Source: Nitrososphaerota archaeon (GTDB taxonomy: Archaea > Thermoproteota > Nitrososphaeria > Nitrososphaerales > Nitrosopumilaceae). Taken from it: 64,000 nt of DNA. Below, in pieces: positions 17,877 to 26,788 of the stretch. The DNA lies in assembly GCA_028867735.1 (NCBI GenBank), contig JAGWFW010000002.1, positions 1 through 64,000 on the forward strand. Reading direction: 5' to 3'. A model generated the notes under the pieces. It searched no databases. It was not told where the DNA came from and was given only the letters and a program-made list of their open reading frames with translations. The number at the start of each line of letters is the position of its first letter. Position 1 is the first letter of the stretch. The position numbers were made by a program, and so were the translations under genes.

Positions 17877-18707
17877 TTAAGATGCCGATACCACAACAAC
17901 AGTCCACGGAAAAACTATCCTGTCTTCTTTTGTGTAGACCGATACATTCTGTCTTGCTTCTTCTTTTATCGACTGTACTATTTTATTTCCAATGCCTTCA
18001 ATTTTTGATCTAATCGAGTTGGCAGTGGAATGCATATAGTCGTGCCAATATTCGTCAAAGCCTCCGGCTTCGTAGCTGAAAACATATCTTGCGACTGTAA
18101 CATCTGTAAAACCTGCACCTTCAAGTTCCTTTTGCAAGTCTGTCGCATTTCCAAACCTGTGCACGTTAGGTGCGCCTTCTGGCCTGATATCTGGAATGTA
18201 TCTCAGTATGGGCTTCATTATGGCACTAAAATATGGCACCTCTTCTGCTGTACCATGAACAGCTATGACAATCTTGCCTCTGAGCATCTTTCTTGCATTT
18301 TGTAATACCTTGCTGACATTTGGGAAGAACATGATTCCATACTGGCACAGTATCTTGTCAAATGTAGCCCGGAATGCCATGTTTTCTGCATCCATTTCAA
18401 AAAAGTTGGCGTTATTTTTATTTAGAGACTTTCTTGCAATGGACAGGGCAGTCCTTGACATGTCAACCCCTACCAACAAGCCGTTTTTGTCAAGATGACG
18501 TGATGCCTCCTTTGATACTGCGCCAGTACCGCATGCAATATCGAGCACCGTGTCCTGTGGATTTATCTCTGCCAATCGTACCACCTCTAAAGTTGACTTG
18601 AATGGTCCGGCATGTTCATTTGCCCAGTTATAGTGATAGTCTGGTGCAACAGTATTCCAGTTTGCCCTGGAGTTTATCTTGTATTCTATGGGATCAAAAA
18701 CTGGCAT
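17877..18707 (-). CDS. Class I SAM-dependent methyltransferase
   Basis: A 276-residue protein with the UbiE-like methyltransferase core. Motif I is VLDIACGTGAVSKEAS near residue 53; the acidic motif is LLVGVDMS, then NANFFEMDAENMAFRATFDK, and LCQYGIMFFPN as motif IV. The C-terminal substrate-specific half has no close assignment, so the methyl acceptor is unknown. Cytosolic. Confidence 0.85.
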   Translation of the reverse strand: MPVFDPIEYKINSRANWNTVAPDYHYNWANEHAGPFKSTLEVVRLAEINPQDTVLDIACGTGAVSKEASRHLDKNGLLVGVDMSRTALSIARKSLNKNNANFFEMDAENMAFRATFDKILCQYGIMFFPNVSKVLQNARKMLRGKIVIAVHGTAEEVPYFSAIMKPILRYIPDIRPEGAPNVHRFGNATDLQKELEGAGFTDVTVARYVFSYEAGGFDEYWHDYMHSTANSIRSKIEGIGNKIVQSIKEEARQNVSVYTKEDRIVFPWTVVVVSAS

Positions 18708-18758
18708 CAGTACTTTTCTTGCTCAAGGCTTAAATTATTTATTTCCTGTACCGATTCC

Positions 18759-19019
18759 ATGCCTTCTTTTCTGGTTAACGTGACAATTGAAAACAAGCCG
18801 GAGATAGTCGACCCGGAGGGCAATACAATTCTAAACGATCTTGTACTAAAAGACAAAAGGACTCCTGTCAAGAAGATACGCTCTGCCAAGATGCTGAAAT
18901 TTCAGATAGAGGCAAAGAACAAAGAATCTGCAGAAAAAACAGTCGTTGACCTGTGCAATGAATTTAGGATATACAATCCACTAGTAAGCAAGGTATCAGT
19001 AGAGACACTGAGCATCTAG
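18759..19019 (+). CDS. purS: Phosphoribosylformylglycinamidine synthase subunit PurS
   Basis: An 86-residue protein matching PurS: PSFLVNVTIENKPEIVDPEG, then NTILNDL and a C-terminal CNEFRIYNPLVSKVSVE segment. PurS bridges PurL and PurQ so that ammonia can be channelled in the fourth step of purine synthesis. ATG 18759 is chosen over the open frame from 18612 because a TTAAATTATTTAT element lies 17-30 bp ahead. Unusually it is not next to purQ; about 1.5 kb with a CBS gene and a rhomboid gene intervenes. It overlaps the convergent CBS gene by 4 bp. Confidence 0.85.
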   Translation: MPSFLVNVTIENKPEIVDPEGNTILNDLVLKDKRTPVKKIRSAKMLKFQIEAKNKESAEKTVVDLCNEFRIYNPLVSKVSVETLSI

Positions 19020-19456
19020 CCATTTTTTACTACTTTTCTGTTCAATGCCGAGACATCGTCCAGAGCGCCGTCTATGAGAAGTTTGCTGCGAAGGTATTTT
19101 GCCAAGTCTGTTTCGGTTATGATGCCTACCAGCTTGCCATTGTCAAGCACCAAGAGCCTTCGTATGTTCTTGTTTGTCATTCTCTGTACTGCATTCTCGA
19201 TTGGAGTCATGGGCTCCACCCACCTAAAGTTTACAGACATTATCTCTGATAATGGCACTTCGGAGCTCTTCTTGTCAGTGGTTGAAACCTTGCGTGCAAG
19301 ATCTCTCTCCGTAACAAGCCCTATTGGTGTTCCATCTTTTACTACGACAAGTGAGCTGATGCTCTTTTCTGTCATGAGTATTGCAACATCTTTTGCAGTC
19401 TTGTCGTGTTCAATGGTGATTACGTTATTTACCATAATGTCGCGAACCAGGCCCAT
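19016..19456 (-). CDS. Two-CBS-domain protein
   Basis: A 146-residue protein made of two CBS domains: RDIMVNNVITIEHDKTAKDV with ISSLVVVKDGTPIGLVTERD, then EIMSVNFRWVEPMTPIENAV with IRRLLVLDNGKLVGIITETD. The pair forms a Bateman module that binds adenine nucleotides. There is no fused catalytic domain. The ATG at 19456 (MGLVRDIM) is the family-type start; a second ATG lies at 19468. The likely role is energy-state sensing for an unknown partner. Confidence 0.85.
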   Translation of the reverse strand: MGLVRDIMVNNVITIEHDKTAKDVAILMTEKSISSLVVVKDGTPIGLVTERDLARKVSTTDKKSSEVPLSEIMSVNFRWVEPMTPIENAVQRMTNKNIRRLLVLDNGKLVGIITETDLAKYLRSKLLIDGALDDVSALNRKVVKNG

Positions 19457-19633
19457 AGCCAGTACCAACGGGTATTGGAATAAAAACGATTTGCTCCATT
19501 GATACCAAACCGAAAATATTGTTGCAAAAATTTCACAATCTTGTTCTGGTTGATAAAAAAATACAAGTTTGCAATTACTTGCTCAGTATACACCCTTCTT
19601 AATTATGTGGCATTGTTACTCTTGGACAAGAGG

Positions 19634-19672
19634 CTGCGGGACTGCTTCCTACCAGAAAACAAAGTTCCGCAG
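19634..19672 (-). terminator. Hairpin downstream of the rhomboid gene
   Basis: CTGCGGGACT (19634-19643) pairs with AGTTCCGCAG (19663-19672): a 10-bp stem with one wobble pair and a 19-nt loop. It lies 28 bp past the stop of the minus-strand rhomboid gene, so a terminator or 3'-end structure is plausible. Archaeal termination mainly uses T-runs, which are weak here. Confidence 0.35.
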
Positions 19673-19699
19673 TTTCCTACTTTACAAAACCTCTTTGAT

Positions 19700-20332
19700 C
19701 TAAGTGGAAAATGTATTGGAGCGCCAGTCTCTCTTCCTGCGTTCTATCTCTATCAGCACCTTTGTCAGGAGCAGACCTGTAACAAATCCGCCAACATGTG
19801 CCATGAAAGCTATTGAAAGCGATGTAACAGATCCGATAAAGACGTACAAAACTTGGATTCCAAGCCAATAATATCCACGTATGTCGCCAAGAGCTGCCGA
19901 GACTCCAAGGATGCCTGAAATTGCGCCAGACGCGCCAATCAGGATGCTGTCACCGCTTGACAGTATGTATGATGCAACAACACCATGCAACAGTCCGCCG
20001 CCAAGGCCTGCAACTATGTACAGCAAGACAAATCTTGGAACACCAATTGACCTCTCGGCAAAACCGCCCATGTAAATTAATGCAAAGAGATTGAATGCAA
20101 TGTGCGCAATGTTTGCATGGACAAACATTGAGGTGAAAAGACGCAAAAGGCTGTCTGGCAGCAACGAGTTGTTGGCTCGAAACAGCTCATCTGGGATGAA
20201 ACCGTAATGAGCAATTATCTGGCTCTGTGTCTGGCTTAGCATCCCGTATGCAAAGATTACGGCATTGGCGGCTACCAAAATAATGGTAACAGGAGGGGGA
20301 TGGCCAAAAAGTCTCATCATTTGCTGTTCCAA
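19700..20332 (-). CDS. Rhomboid family intramembrane serine protease
   Basis: A 210-residue polytopic membrane protein with the rhomboid signature: HANIAHIAFNLFAL (oxyanion-region His77 and Asn81), catalytic Ser135 in LIGASGAISGILG, and catalytic His179 in MAHVGGFVTGL. Six hydrophobic segments are apparent. Rhomboids cleave transmembrane helices of other proteins; the substrate is unknown. It is divergently oriented from purQ. Confidence 0.9.
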   Translation of the reverse strand: MEQQMMRLFGHPPPVTIILVAANAVIFAYGMLSQTQSQIIAHYGFIPDELFRANNSLLPDSLLRLFTSMFVHANIAHIAFNLFALIYMGGFAERSIGVPRFVLLYIVAGLGGGLLHGVVASYILSSGDSILIGASGAISGILGVSAALGDIRGYYWLGIQVLYVFIGSVTSLSIAFMAHVGGFVTGLLLTKVLIEIERRKRDWRSNTFST

Positions 20333-20524
20333 AACTTCTTTACATAATAAATTATGATGTGTTGCGGCAAGAGTTCTTTGGTATTTTGTACCGTAAAGGA
20401 GTTTTCAATGCGTCACACTGCTATGACAAACCTGATCGCAGTTTTGATAAAGCCTTCTGTAATGTTTTCTGCAGTCTGAAAGCTCTGCGATTCGATTTAA
20501 TATTGCTGGCAGGTAAGGGTATCT

Positions 20525-21205
20525 GTGAGGGTTGCGGTAATCGTTTTTCCTGGGAGCAATTGCGATCGAGACATGCACCATGTCTTGACAGACGTGTTCA
20601 AGCTGCAATCGCAGCTTGTATGGCACGCTGATGACCTACCAAAGAACGTTGATGCCATTGTGCTGCCTGGGGGGTTTTCCTATGGCGATAGACTGAGGGC
20701 AGGTGTCATTGCAGCTCACAGTCCGATTATTGCACAGGTAAAAAAGATGGCAGAGAAAGGAATGCCAATACTTGGTGTCTGCAACGGCTTTCAGATATTG
20801 ACCGAGGCAGGCCTTTTGCCTGGAGCGCTTTTGAAGAACACCTCGCTCAGTTACATCTGCAGGTGGACTGAAATCATTGTAAAGAACAACAAGACGCCGT
20901 TTACAAACAAATTCAAGCTAAACCAGAGGATACCGATTGCAATTGCAAACGGCGAGGGGAGGTATTATGCAGACAAGGAAACACTGCACATGCTAAAGAA
21001 AAACAACCAAATCGTCTTCACCTATGGAGAGGACGTCAACGGAGCAACAATGAAGATTGCAAGCATATGCAACAAAGAAGGAAACGTTGTAGGCATGATG
21101 CCGCATCCTGAAAGATCTGCTGAACAAATTCTCAATCCGAAAGATGCCAAACCGGCATCCATGATCTTCGAGTCTCTGATAAAGACTCTGGGTGTCACTG
21201 CATGA
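20525..21205 (+). CDS. purQ: Phosphoribosylformylglycinamidine synthase subunit PurQ
   Basis: A 226-residue glutamine amidotransferase. The nucleophile is Cys86 in PILGVCNGFQILTEAGLLPG; other class I features are IVLPGGFSYGD and the His/Glu in MMPHPERSAE. It supplies ammonia to PurL. It starts at GTG 20525 and overlaps purL by 4 bp (ATGA), so translation is coupled. Confidence 0.95.
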   Translation: MRVAVIVFPGSNCDRDMHHVLTDVFKLQSQLVWHADDLPKNVDAIVLPGGFSYGDRLRAGVIAAHSPIIAQVKKMAEKGMPILGVCNGFQILTEAGLLPGALLKNTSLSYICRWTEIIVKNNKTPFTNKFKLNQRIPIAIANGEGRYYADKETLHMLKKNNQIVFTYGEDVNGATMKIASICNKEGNVVGMMPHPERSAEQILNPKDAKPASMIFESLIKTLGVTA

Positions 21206-23364
21206 GCCTAACTCCGCAGGAATCTGCTTATCTTGAAAAAAAAATAGGAAGAAAGCCAAATCCTGTGGAACTACAAATAGTCGCAGCCGAATGGTCGGAG
21301 CACTGCTCCTACAAGTCATCAAAGAAGCATCTCAAAACCCTTCCACGAAAGGGAAGAAGGGTCATCTCAGGTCCTGGATATGATTCAGGGGTGCTAGATG
21401 TTGGCGACGGATATGTTGTCACTGTACACATTGAGAGCCACAACCACCCATCTGCAGTAGAGCCATACGGCGGGGCTGCAACTGGAGTGGGCGGGGTTAT
21501 ACGAGACATCCTGTCTGCTGGTACAAGACCGATTGCAATTTTGGATGGCCTCAGGTTTGGCGATATTGAAAAAGATACCCATGCAAGATGGCTATTCAAA
21601 AATGCCGTGCGAGGAATTGCCGATTATGGCAACTGCCTTGGAATTCCAACAATTGGAGGCGAAATAGAGTTTGACCGATGCTTTACAAATTATGCATTGG
21701 TAGATGTCGCCTCCGTAGGATTTGGAAAAAAAGAGAGGCTCATACAAAACAGGGCAGACAGAGGAGATTATGTAGTGTTGATTGGAGGCTCAACTGGAAG
21801 GGACGGAATAGGGGGTTCGCAGTTTGCATCTGACAAACTAGAATCTGAGAACCGCTCTGCAGTGCAAATTCCAGACCCGTTCATTGAAAAGCTGGTAATA
21901 GAGGCAATCCTAGAGGCCAGAAACCAGAAATGCATCAAGGCAATGAAAGATCTCGGGGGAGGCGGACTGTCATGCGCAGTCTCGGAAACATCAGATGCGC
22001 TGTCAGTTGGCATTGAGCTTGACGTTGCTCTGGTACACAAAAGAGAGCAGAACATGTCGCCTACCGAACTCATGGTATCTGAATCACAAGAAAGAATGCT
22101 TGTGATAACATCTCCTGAAAAACTGCAGACATTAAAAGAGATTTGTGAAAAGTTGCGCGTATCGTATTCTATTGTAGGAAGGGTGACCGAAGGCAATACG
22201 ATGCAGATAAAATATGACAAAGATACTGTGGCAAAACTGCCAAGCGACGTGGTTGTAAATGCGCCACTTCTTGACAGGCCTGCAAGCGTGCCAAAATATC
22301 TGGCAAGGATCTCATCCATTAAAAAACCAAAAGCTCCAAACCTGTCGCAAACATTATTGAGAATGCTTTCAAACCCAAACATTGCAAGCAAGCACTGGGT
22401 GTACACCCAATATGATCATGAAGTGGGAATTCGAACAGTAATCAAGCCTGGACAAGACGCCTCTGTTTTAAGGCTTGATAATGGAAAATTCCTATCGGTA
22501 AAGATAGACGGCAACTCAAAGCATTGTTATGTAAACCCAAGACAGGGAGTTATTGGATGCTTTGATGAGGCATGCAGAAACATAGTGTGCACTGGGGCCA
22601 CGCCTATCGGGATGGTAGACCATCTACAGTTTGGAAATCCAGAAGACCCTGAAATCTTCTGGACGTTCAAAGAGTCAGTTGAAGGCATAACCGAGTATGC
22701 CAAGTATTTTGAGATTCCATGTGTGGGGGGGAAAGTGAGCCTGTACAACGAGACTGATGATGGACCAATCAAGCCGACCCCGCTCATAGGCGTACTGGGT
22801 CTAATTGAGGGCAAGCCACTGATTCCAAAGAAAGCAAAAAAAGGCGACCTGCTTGTAATGGTGGGGCTTACAAAGGACGAGCTTGGCGGTTCTGAATATT
22901 ATGAATACGTACATGATGTGGTGGGCGGGGCATGCCCTGCGGTTGATATGGTTTCTTCAAGATCAAACCAAGAGGCAGTACTGGAAATAATAGGCCAAGG
23001 CATGACCAAGGCCGTGCATGACTGCTCAAAGGGCGGGCTTGGCGTGGCAATATCTGAACTTTGCATAACGCATGAAATAGGGTGCATGGTGTCACTTGAC
23101 AAGGTGCCATCTGAGCAACTCGCGGAAGACGAACTGCTCTTTTCAGAATCTCATTCCAGATTCCTGTTAATTGTAGAGCCTTCAAAGATAAAGGCAGTAA
23201 GGGCATTGCTTGAAAAGCATAAAGTCAAGCATGATGCCATAGGCAAGTTTTCAGGAAAAAACATCGCGTTTAAGAACAAGTCAAAGGTGGTTGCAAGTGT
23301 AATGGTTGATAAAGCACAAGAAAAATGGTTAAACTCGTTGGGGTCATTGGTTAGTCATGGTTAA
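21202..23364 (+). CDS. purL: Phosphoribosylformylglycinamidine synthase subunit PurL
   Basis: A 720-residue small-type PurL, the ATP-dependent synthetase that converts FGAR to FGAM using ammonia from PurQ via PurS. Recognisable segments: AAEWSEHCSYKSSKKHLKTL, HIESHNHPSAVEPYGGAATG, GGEIEFDRCF, the central DLGGGGLSCAVSE and a second half-repeat with VHDCSKGGLGVAISEL. It overlaps purQ by 4 bp and purF by 8 bp, so purQLF is a tight operon. Confidence 0.95.
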   Translation: MSLTPQESAYLEKKIGRKPNPVELQIVAAEWSEHCSYKSSKKHLKTLPRKGRRVISGPGYDSGVLDVGDGYVVTVHIESHNHPSAVEPYGGAATGVGGVIRDILSAGTRPIAILDGLRFGDIEKDTHARWLFKNAVRGIADYGNCLGIPTIGGEIEFDRCFTNYALVDVASVGFGKKERLIQNRADRGDYVVLIGGSTGRDGIGGSQFASDKLESENRSAVQIPDPFIEKLVIEAILEARNQKCIKAMKDLGGGGLSCAVSETSDALSVGIELDVALVHKREQNMSPTELMVSESQERMLVITSPEKLQTLKEICEKLRVSYSIVGRVTEGNTMQIKYDKDTVAKLPSDVVVNAPLLDRPASVPKYLARISSIKKPKAPNLSQTLLRMLSNPNIASKHWVYTQYDHEVGIRTVIKPGQDASVLRLDNGKFLSVKIDGNSKHCYVNPRQGVIGCFDEACRNIVCTGATPIGMVDHLQFGNPEDPEIFWTFKESVEGITEYAKYFEIPCVGGKVSLYNETDDGPIKPTPLIGVLGLIEGKPLIPKKAKKGDLLVMVGLTKDELGGSEYYEYVHDVVGGACPAVDMVSSRSNQEAVLEIIGQGMTKAVHDCSKGGLGVAISELCITHEIGCMVSLDKVPSEQLAEDELLFSESHSRFLLIVEPSKIKAVRALLEKHKVKHDAIGKFSGKNIAFKNKSKVVASVMVDKAQEKWLNSLGSLVSHG

Positions 23365-24793
23365 GGAAAACTGCGGTGTAGTCGGAGTTTTCAGCCTAGA
23401 CGGCGCAAACGTCATTCCAATGGTAATTGACGCACTGCGTGCACTGCAGCATCGAGGACAGGAAGCATGGGGAGTGGCAGTCCCAAAAAAACAACCCCAC
23501 AAACAACTTGGACTGGTGTCATCTGCGGTATCTGAATTTGACAAGATTACGCGTGACTATGCATCGCCTTCCGCTATTGGTCATGTAAGATATTCAACAA
23601 TTGGAAAAAGCAACTTGGAAAACGCCCAGCCACTAAAGGTCAAGGACCTGTGCATCGCACACAACGGAACGATATCTAACGTGGAAGAGCTGGCAGGGAT
23701 GGTTGGCGGGTGCACCTTTACGCCGCAAAATGCAAGCGATACGCTTGTTGCAGCGCAAAGGCTGGTCTCGCTCATGTCGGAGAACGCGAAACTTGGGAGC
23801 GCACTTTCGATTTTAAAAAATGAGATGATTGGCTCTTTTTGCTTTACGTTTGTTTCAGACGACAATGCGGTATATGCCGCCCGGGACCCAAGAGGGTTCA
23901 GGCCAATGGTAATAGGATACAGAAAAGACAACAACTCTTACATCGTGGCGTCAGAATCTGTAGCACTTTCTGCGGTGGGCGCGCAGCTTGTAAGGGATGT
24001 AAAACCAGGCGAGCTTGTAAAAATAAGCAATGCCGGACTCGAATCTGAAATGTTCTCAGACGAGAAAAAGCCCGCACATTGCTCTTTTGAATTTACCTAT
24101 TTTGCGCACCCGTCAAGCGTCATGGAAGGCTCTAACATCTATGTCGCAAGAAAAAGGATTGGGCAGTTTCTGGCAAAAAAATACCCGATCAAGGATGCCG
24201 ACATTGTCGTGCCTGTCCCAGACTCTGCAAGACCTGCCGCGCTTGGGTATGCACAAGAGCTTGGGGTTCCATTTGAAGAAGGGCTGCTCAAGGACAGATA
24301 CAGCAGAAAAGGGCCACTCCGAAGTTTCATCGAACCACATCAAAGCGACAGAGTAGAGATAAACCGATGGATAATTCCAATAACACAGGTCATCAGCGGA
24401 AAGCATGTTGTTGTAGTTGACGACAGTCTCGTGCGTGGTACAAGCTCAAAAGCAATCATCAAGGCACTGCGAAGGGCGGGTGCAAGAAAGATCAGCATGG
24501 TGATAACTTTTCCTCCAATCAAGTTTCCATGCTATGCAGGAATTGACTTTCCATCGCAGGACGAGCTTGTGACATATCTTGGAGACGGGAGGGACTACAC
24601 CGAAGAAGAGGTTACAGAAAAAGTAAGACAGTTGATTGGTGCTGACTTTCTTGGATATAATGACGCCAAAAATCTTGCAGATGCAGTGGGGATGGATAGC
24701 AATTCCATGTGCTTTACCTGCTACACCGGGGACTATTCCAGTCTGGGAATAAAGCCTACGTTTAAGAGCAGAGCTGAAATCAAGGGCGAGTAA
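23357..24793 (+). CDS. purF: Amidophosphoribosyltransferase PurF
   Basis: A 478-residue enzyme for the first committed purine step (PRPP plus glutamine to phosphoribosylamine). After a short MVKEN propeptide, Cys6 would become the N-terminal nucleophile (CGVVGVF). The glutaminase domain shows RALQHRGQEAWG, GHVRYSTIG and LCIAHNGTISN. The PRTase motif VVVVDDSLVRGTSSKAIIKA is near residue 355. Cysteines in the C-terminal part (MCFTCYTG) fit the iron-sulfur-containing type. It overlaps purL by 8 bp. Confidence 0.95.
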   Translation: MVKENCGVVGVFSLDGANVIPMVIDALRALQHRGQEAWGVAVPKKQPHKQLGLVSSAVSEFDKITRDYASPSAIGHVRYSTIGKSNLENAQPLKVKDLCIAHNGTISNVEELAGMVGGCTFTPQNASDTLVAAQRLVSLMSENAKLGSALSILKNEMIGSFCFTFVSDDNAVYAARDPRGFRPMVIGYRKDNNSYIVASESVALSAVGAQLVRDVKPGELVKISNAGLESEMFSDEKKPAHCSFEFTYFAHPSSVMEGSNIYVARKRIGQFLAKKYPIKDADIVVPVPDSARPAALGYAQELGVPFEEGLLKDRYSRKGPLRSFIEPHQSDRVEINRWIIPITQVISGKHVVVVDDSLVRGTSSKAIIKALRRAGARKISMVITFPPIKFPCYAGIDFPSQDELVTYLGDGRDYTEEEVTEKVRQLIGADFLGYNDAKNLADAVGMDSNSMCFTCYTGDYSSLGIKPTFKSRAEIKGE

Positions 24794-24794
24794 A

Positions 24795-25040
24795 TTGGAA
24801 CTGGCATTTGTTCTTGTAAAAAGCAAGATGGGACATGAAATGGAAGTGATGAATAGCATACTCAAGATAGACGGAATAAAGGAAGTCATGGGAACATATG
24901 GCCAGTATGATATCTTCGTCAAGATCCAAGTCCCAAGTCGATCTCAGGTTGAAAAAATAATTACAAAAGAGCTGCGCAAAATATCAAACGTGGTATCTAC
25001 CACTACACTGCCAGTTATTCCAGGACAAGGCGAAAAATAA
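24795..25040 (+). CDS. Stand-alone Lrp/AsnC ligand-binding (RAM) domain protein
   Basis: An 81-residue RAM-domain-only protein starting at TTG 24795, one base after the purF stop. Segments: LAFVLVKSKMGHEMEVMNSI, GIKEVMGTYGQYDIFVKIQV, LRKISNVVSTTTLPV. No HTH. Its place in the purine operon between purF and purC suggests ligand sensing tied to nucleotide or amino-acid supply (inference). It is a paralogue of 16792-17028. Confidence 0.8.
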   Translation: MELAFVLVKSKMGHEMEVMNSILKIDGIKEVMGTYGQYDIFVKIQVPSRSQVEKIITKELRKISNVVSTTTLPVIPGQGEK

Positions 25041-25110
25041 CTTTCATCAGAACAGAAAAACCGGCAGATCTTCTATCAACTTAAATTCTAGGCAGCCATA
25101 TGACGCCTGA

Positions 25111-25938
25111 TTGAGGTTTTTACGCTCAGGCAAGGTCAAGGACATATACGAAGTAGACAAGGAGCATGTCTTGTTCCACTTTTCAGACCGGGTCTCCGCC
25201 TTTGACGTAAAATTTCCAAACCAGATACCTAGAAAAGGTGAGGTCCTGTGCAGCTTTGCAGAGTTTTGGTTCAAAAAACTACCAGTTAGGAATCACTATG
25301 TCAGGACCGAGGCAAAAGACAAGATAGTGGTCAAGAAGATGGATATGGTCCCAATAGAATGTGTCGTACGTGGATATTTCTATGGAAGCCTGATTCAGAG
25401 GTGGAAAGAAGGAGAAGTCAGGATTCCGGAGGGTACAGACACTCGTATGGCAGCAAGGCTTCCAATGCCAATCTTTGATCCTACAACAAAATCAGAAACA
25501 CACGACATACCTATCACAAGAGACGACGCACTGAAGATGAATCTTGCAAGCCCTGAAGAATACGACTGGCTTGAAAAGACCTCACTTGAAATCTATCGCC
25601 AAATGTACAAAATCGCCGACAAGGCTGGATTCATACTTGCAGACTTGAAGATGGAGTTTGGAAAGATAGGAAACGAAATTGTTCTGGGTGACTCGATTGG
25701 ACCTGACGAATACAGGATGTGGCCCAAAGAATCCTATGCAGTAGGCAAGATTCAGGAAAGCTATGACAAGCAGTTGTTGCGTGACTGGCTTGCAGCTCAG
25801 GGCCTACAAAAAAAGTTTGAAGATGAGCGAAAGCAGGGAAAAGACCCGGTTGCACCATCACTTCCATCTGTACTTTGCAACGAACTGTCTTCAAGATACG
25901 TCTCTTCCTATGAGCGCATCACAGGTACTCGCCTTTAA
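25111..25938 (+). CDS. purC: SAICAR synthetase PurC
   Basis: A 275-residue phosphoribosylaminoimidazole-succinocarboxamide synthase. Family segments: LRSGKVKDIYEVD at the nucleotide site, FHFSDRVSAFDVKFPNQIPR, MVPIECVVRGYFYGSLIQRW, ADLKMEFGKIG, and the catalytic DSIGPDEYRMWPKESY. It starts at TTG 25111 with a TTAAATT element about 25-30 bp upstream, so it may have its own promoter despite following the pur genes. Confidence 0.93.
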   Translation: MRFLRSGKVKDIYEVDKEHVLFHFSDRVSAFDVKFPNQIPRKGEVLCSFAEFWFKKLPVRNHYVRTEAKDKIVVKKMDMVPIECVVRGYFYGSLIQRWKEGEVRIPEGTDTRMAARLPMPIFDPTTKSETHDIPITRDDALKMNLASPEEYDWLEKTSLEIYRQMYKIADKAGFILADLKMEFGKIGNEIVLGDSIGPDEYRMWPKESYAVGKIQESYDKQLLRDWLAAQGLQKKFEDERKQGKDPVAPSLPSVLCNELSSRYVSSYERITGTRL

Positions 25939-26254
25939 CTCGAATTCTGTTTTGAGCCGCTAGTGCAAACTGCCTCTTCGCGTACCCATTTTGCCCTGTC
26001 AGGGAATCCTTTTCCAAAAAATTCAAAAATTTCTAAATTTTTAATTTTATCATAATGTTATAATGTATATGGTAATAATACTTATTGCATGATAATGATA
26101 CAATTTGTTTAGTTTTGCAATCATACTAATTGTAGCAAAAAGACCAAACTAGGAGCTTTTTTACGATAATCGTAGCGTGAAAAAAAATTATGTATTGAAC
26201 GAAAAAATTATGATCCCTTGATCTTTTAGGCTGCATTAAAACTCAAATCAGGAA
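25939..26254 (+). other. AT-rich intergenic region ahead of the HTH regulator
   Basis: 316 bp, very AT-rich with runs such as AATTTCTAAATTTTTAATTT near 26030. No gene, RNA or repeat is evident. A TCGAATTCTG stretch at about 25941-25950, just past the purC stop, partly matches the core of the palindrome family found at 37-40 kb but lacks its left arm. It presumably holds the promoter of the regulator at 26255. Confidence 0.5.
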
Positions 26255-26788
26255 ATGTCAACTTTACTGCAAAAAGAAATAAAGATAAACAAAATCCTTG
26301 CCACAAACATCGAACAAGCCAAAGCCCTTGACGATTATGCCAGAATTCGAATTCTGCAAATATTGTATCACAAGCAACTTTCAACGGAGCAAATTGTTGG
26401 GGAGTTACACCAGGAGGGATACAAAAAAGCAACCACTACAATAAGGCATCATCTCGACGTTCTAAAAGATGCAGGGCTTGTAGAGATTGTAAAGATGGAG
26501 GAAGTCAGGGGCGCCGTTCTAAAGTACTATGGAACCACAGTCAAAGTCCTTGGACACAAGCTGCCACCAAACTTTGAAACCGAATTCTCTAAAACAATAA
26601 CTGAAGCGTCAGTAAGGCTGGAAAAGATACTGAAAAACATTGCTCAAAGCACGGGAACAAAAATGAAGAAAAAATCTTCTGCAAAAAATAACCACGAGCC
26701 ACACTATGAGGAATATCTTTTGGTGGAAATAATGAATCGTGCAATGACCCGCGTGTTCGAGGAAAATAATTCCATGCTGCAAAAATAA
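26255..26788 (+). CDS. ArsR-like winged-helix transcriptional regulator
   Basis: A 177-residue protein. Residues about 25-95 form a winged helix: LDDYARIRILQILYHKQLST, EQIVGELHQEGYKKAT, TTIRHHLDVLKDAGLVEIVK, then a wing with RGAVLKYYGTT. The C-terminal part is helical and Lys-rich and may dimerise. No cysteine metal site, so the effector is unknown. A perfect 16-bp palindrome (26341-26356) lies inside its coding sequence. It abuts the convergent DUF371 gene without overlap. Confidence 0.78.
   Translation: MSTLLQKEIKINKILATNIEQAKALDDYARIRILQILYHKQLSTEQIVGELHQEGYKKATTTIRHHLDVLKDAGLVEIVKMEEVRGAVLKYYGTTVKVLGHKLPPNFETEFSKTITEASVRLEKILKNIAQSTGTKMKKKSSAKNNHEPHYEEYLLVEIMNRAMTRVFEENNSMLQK

Noticed and set aside
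20359-20631. 90-codon plus-strand frame with several cysteines
   Set aside because: It overlaps purQ in another frame; its codons look non-coding and the cysteine spacing is irregular.
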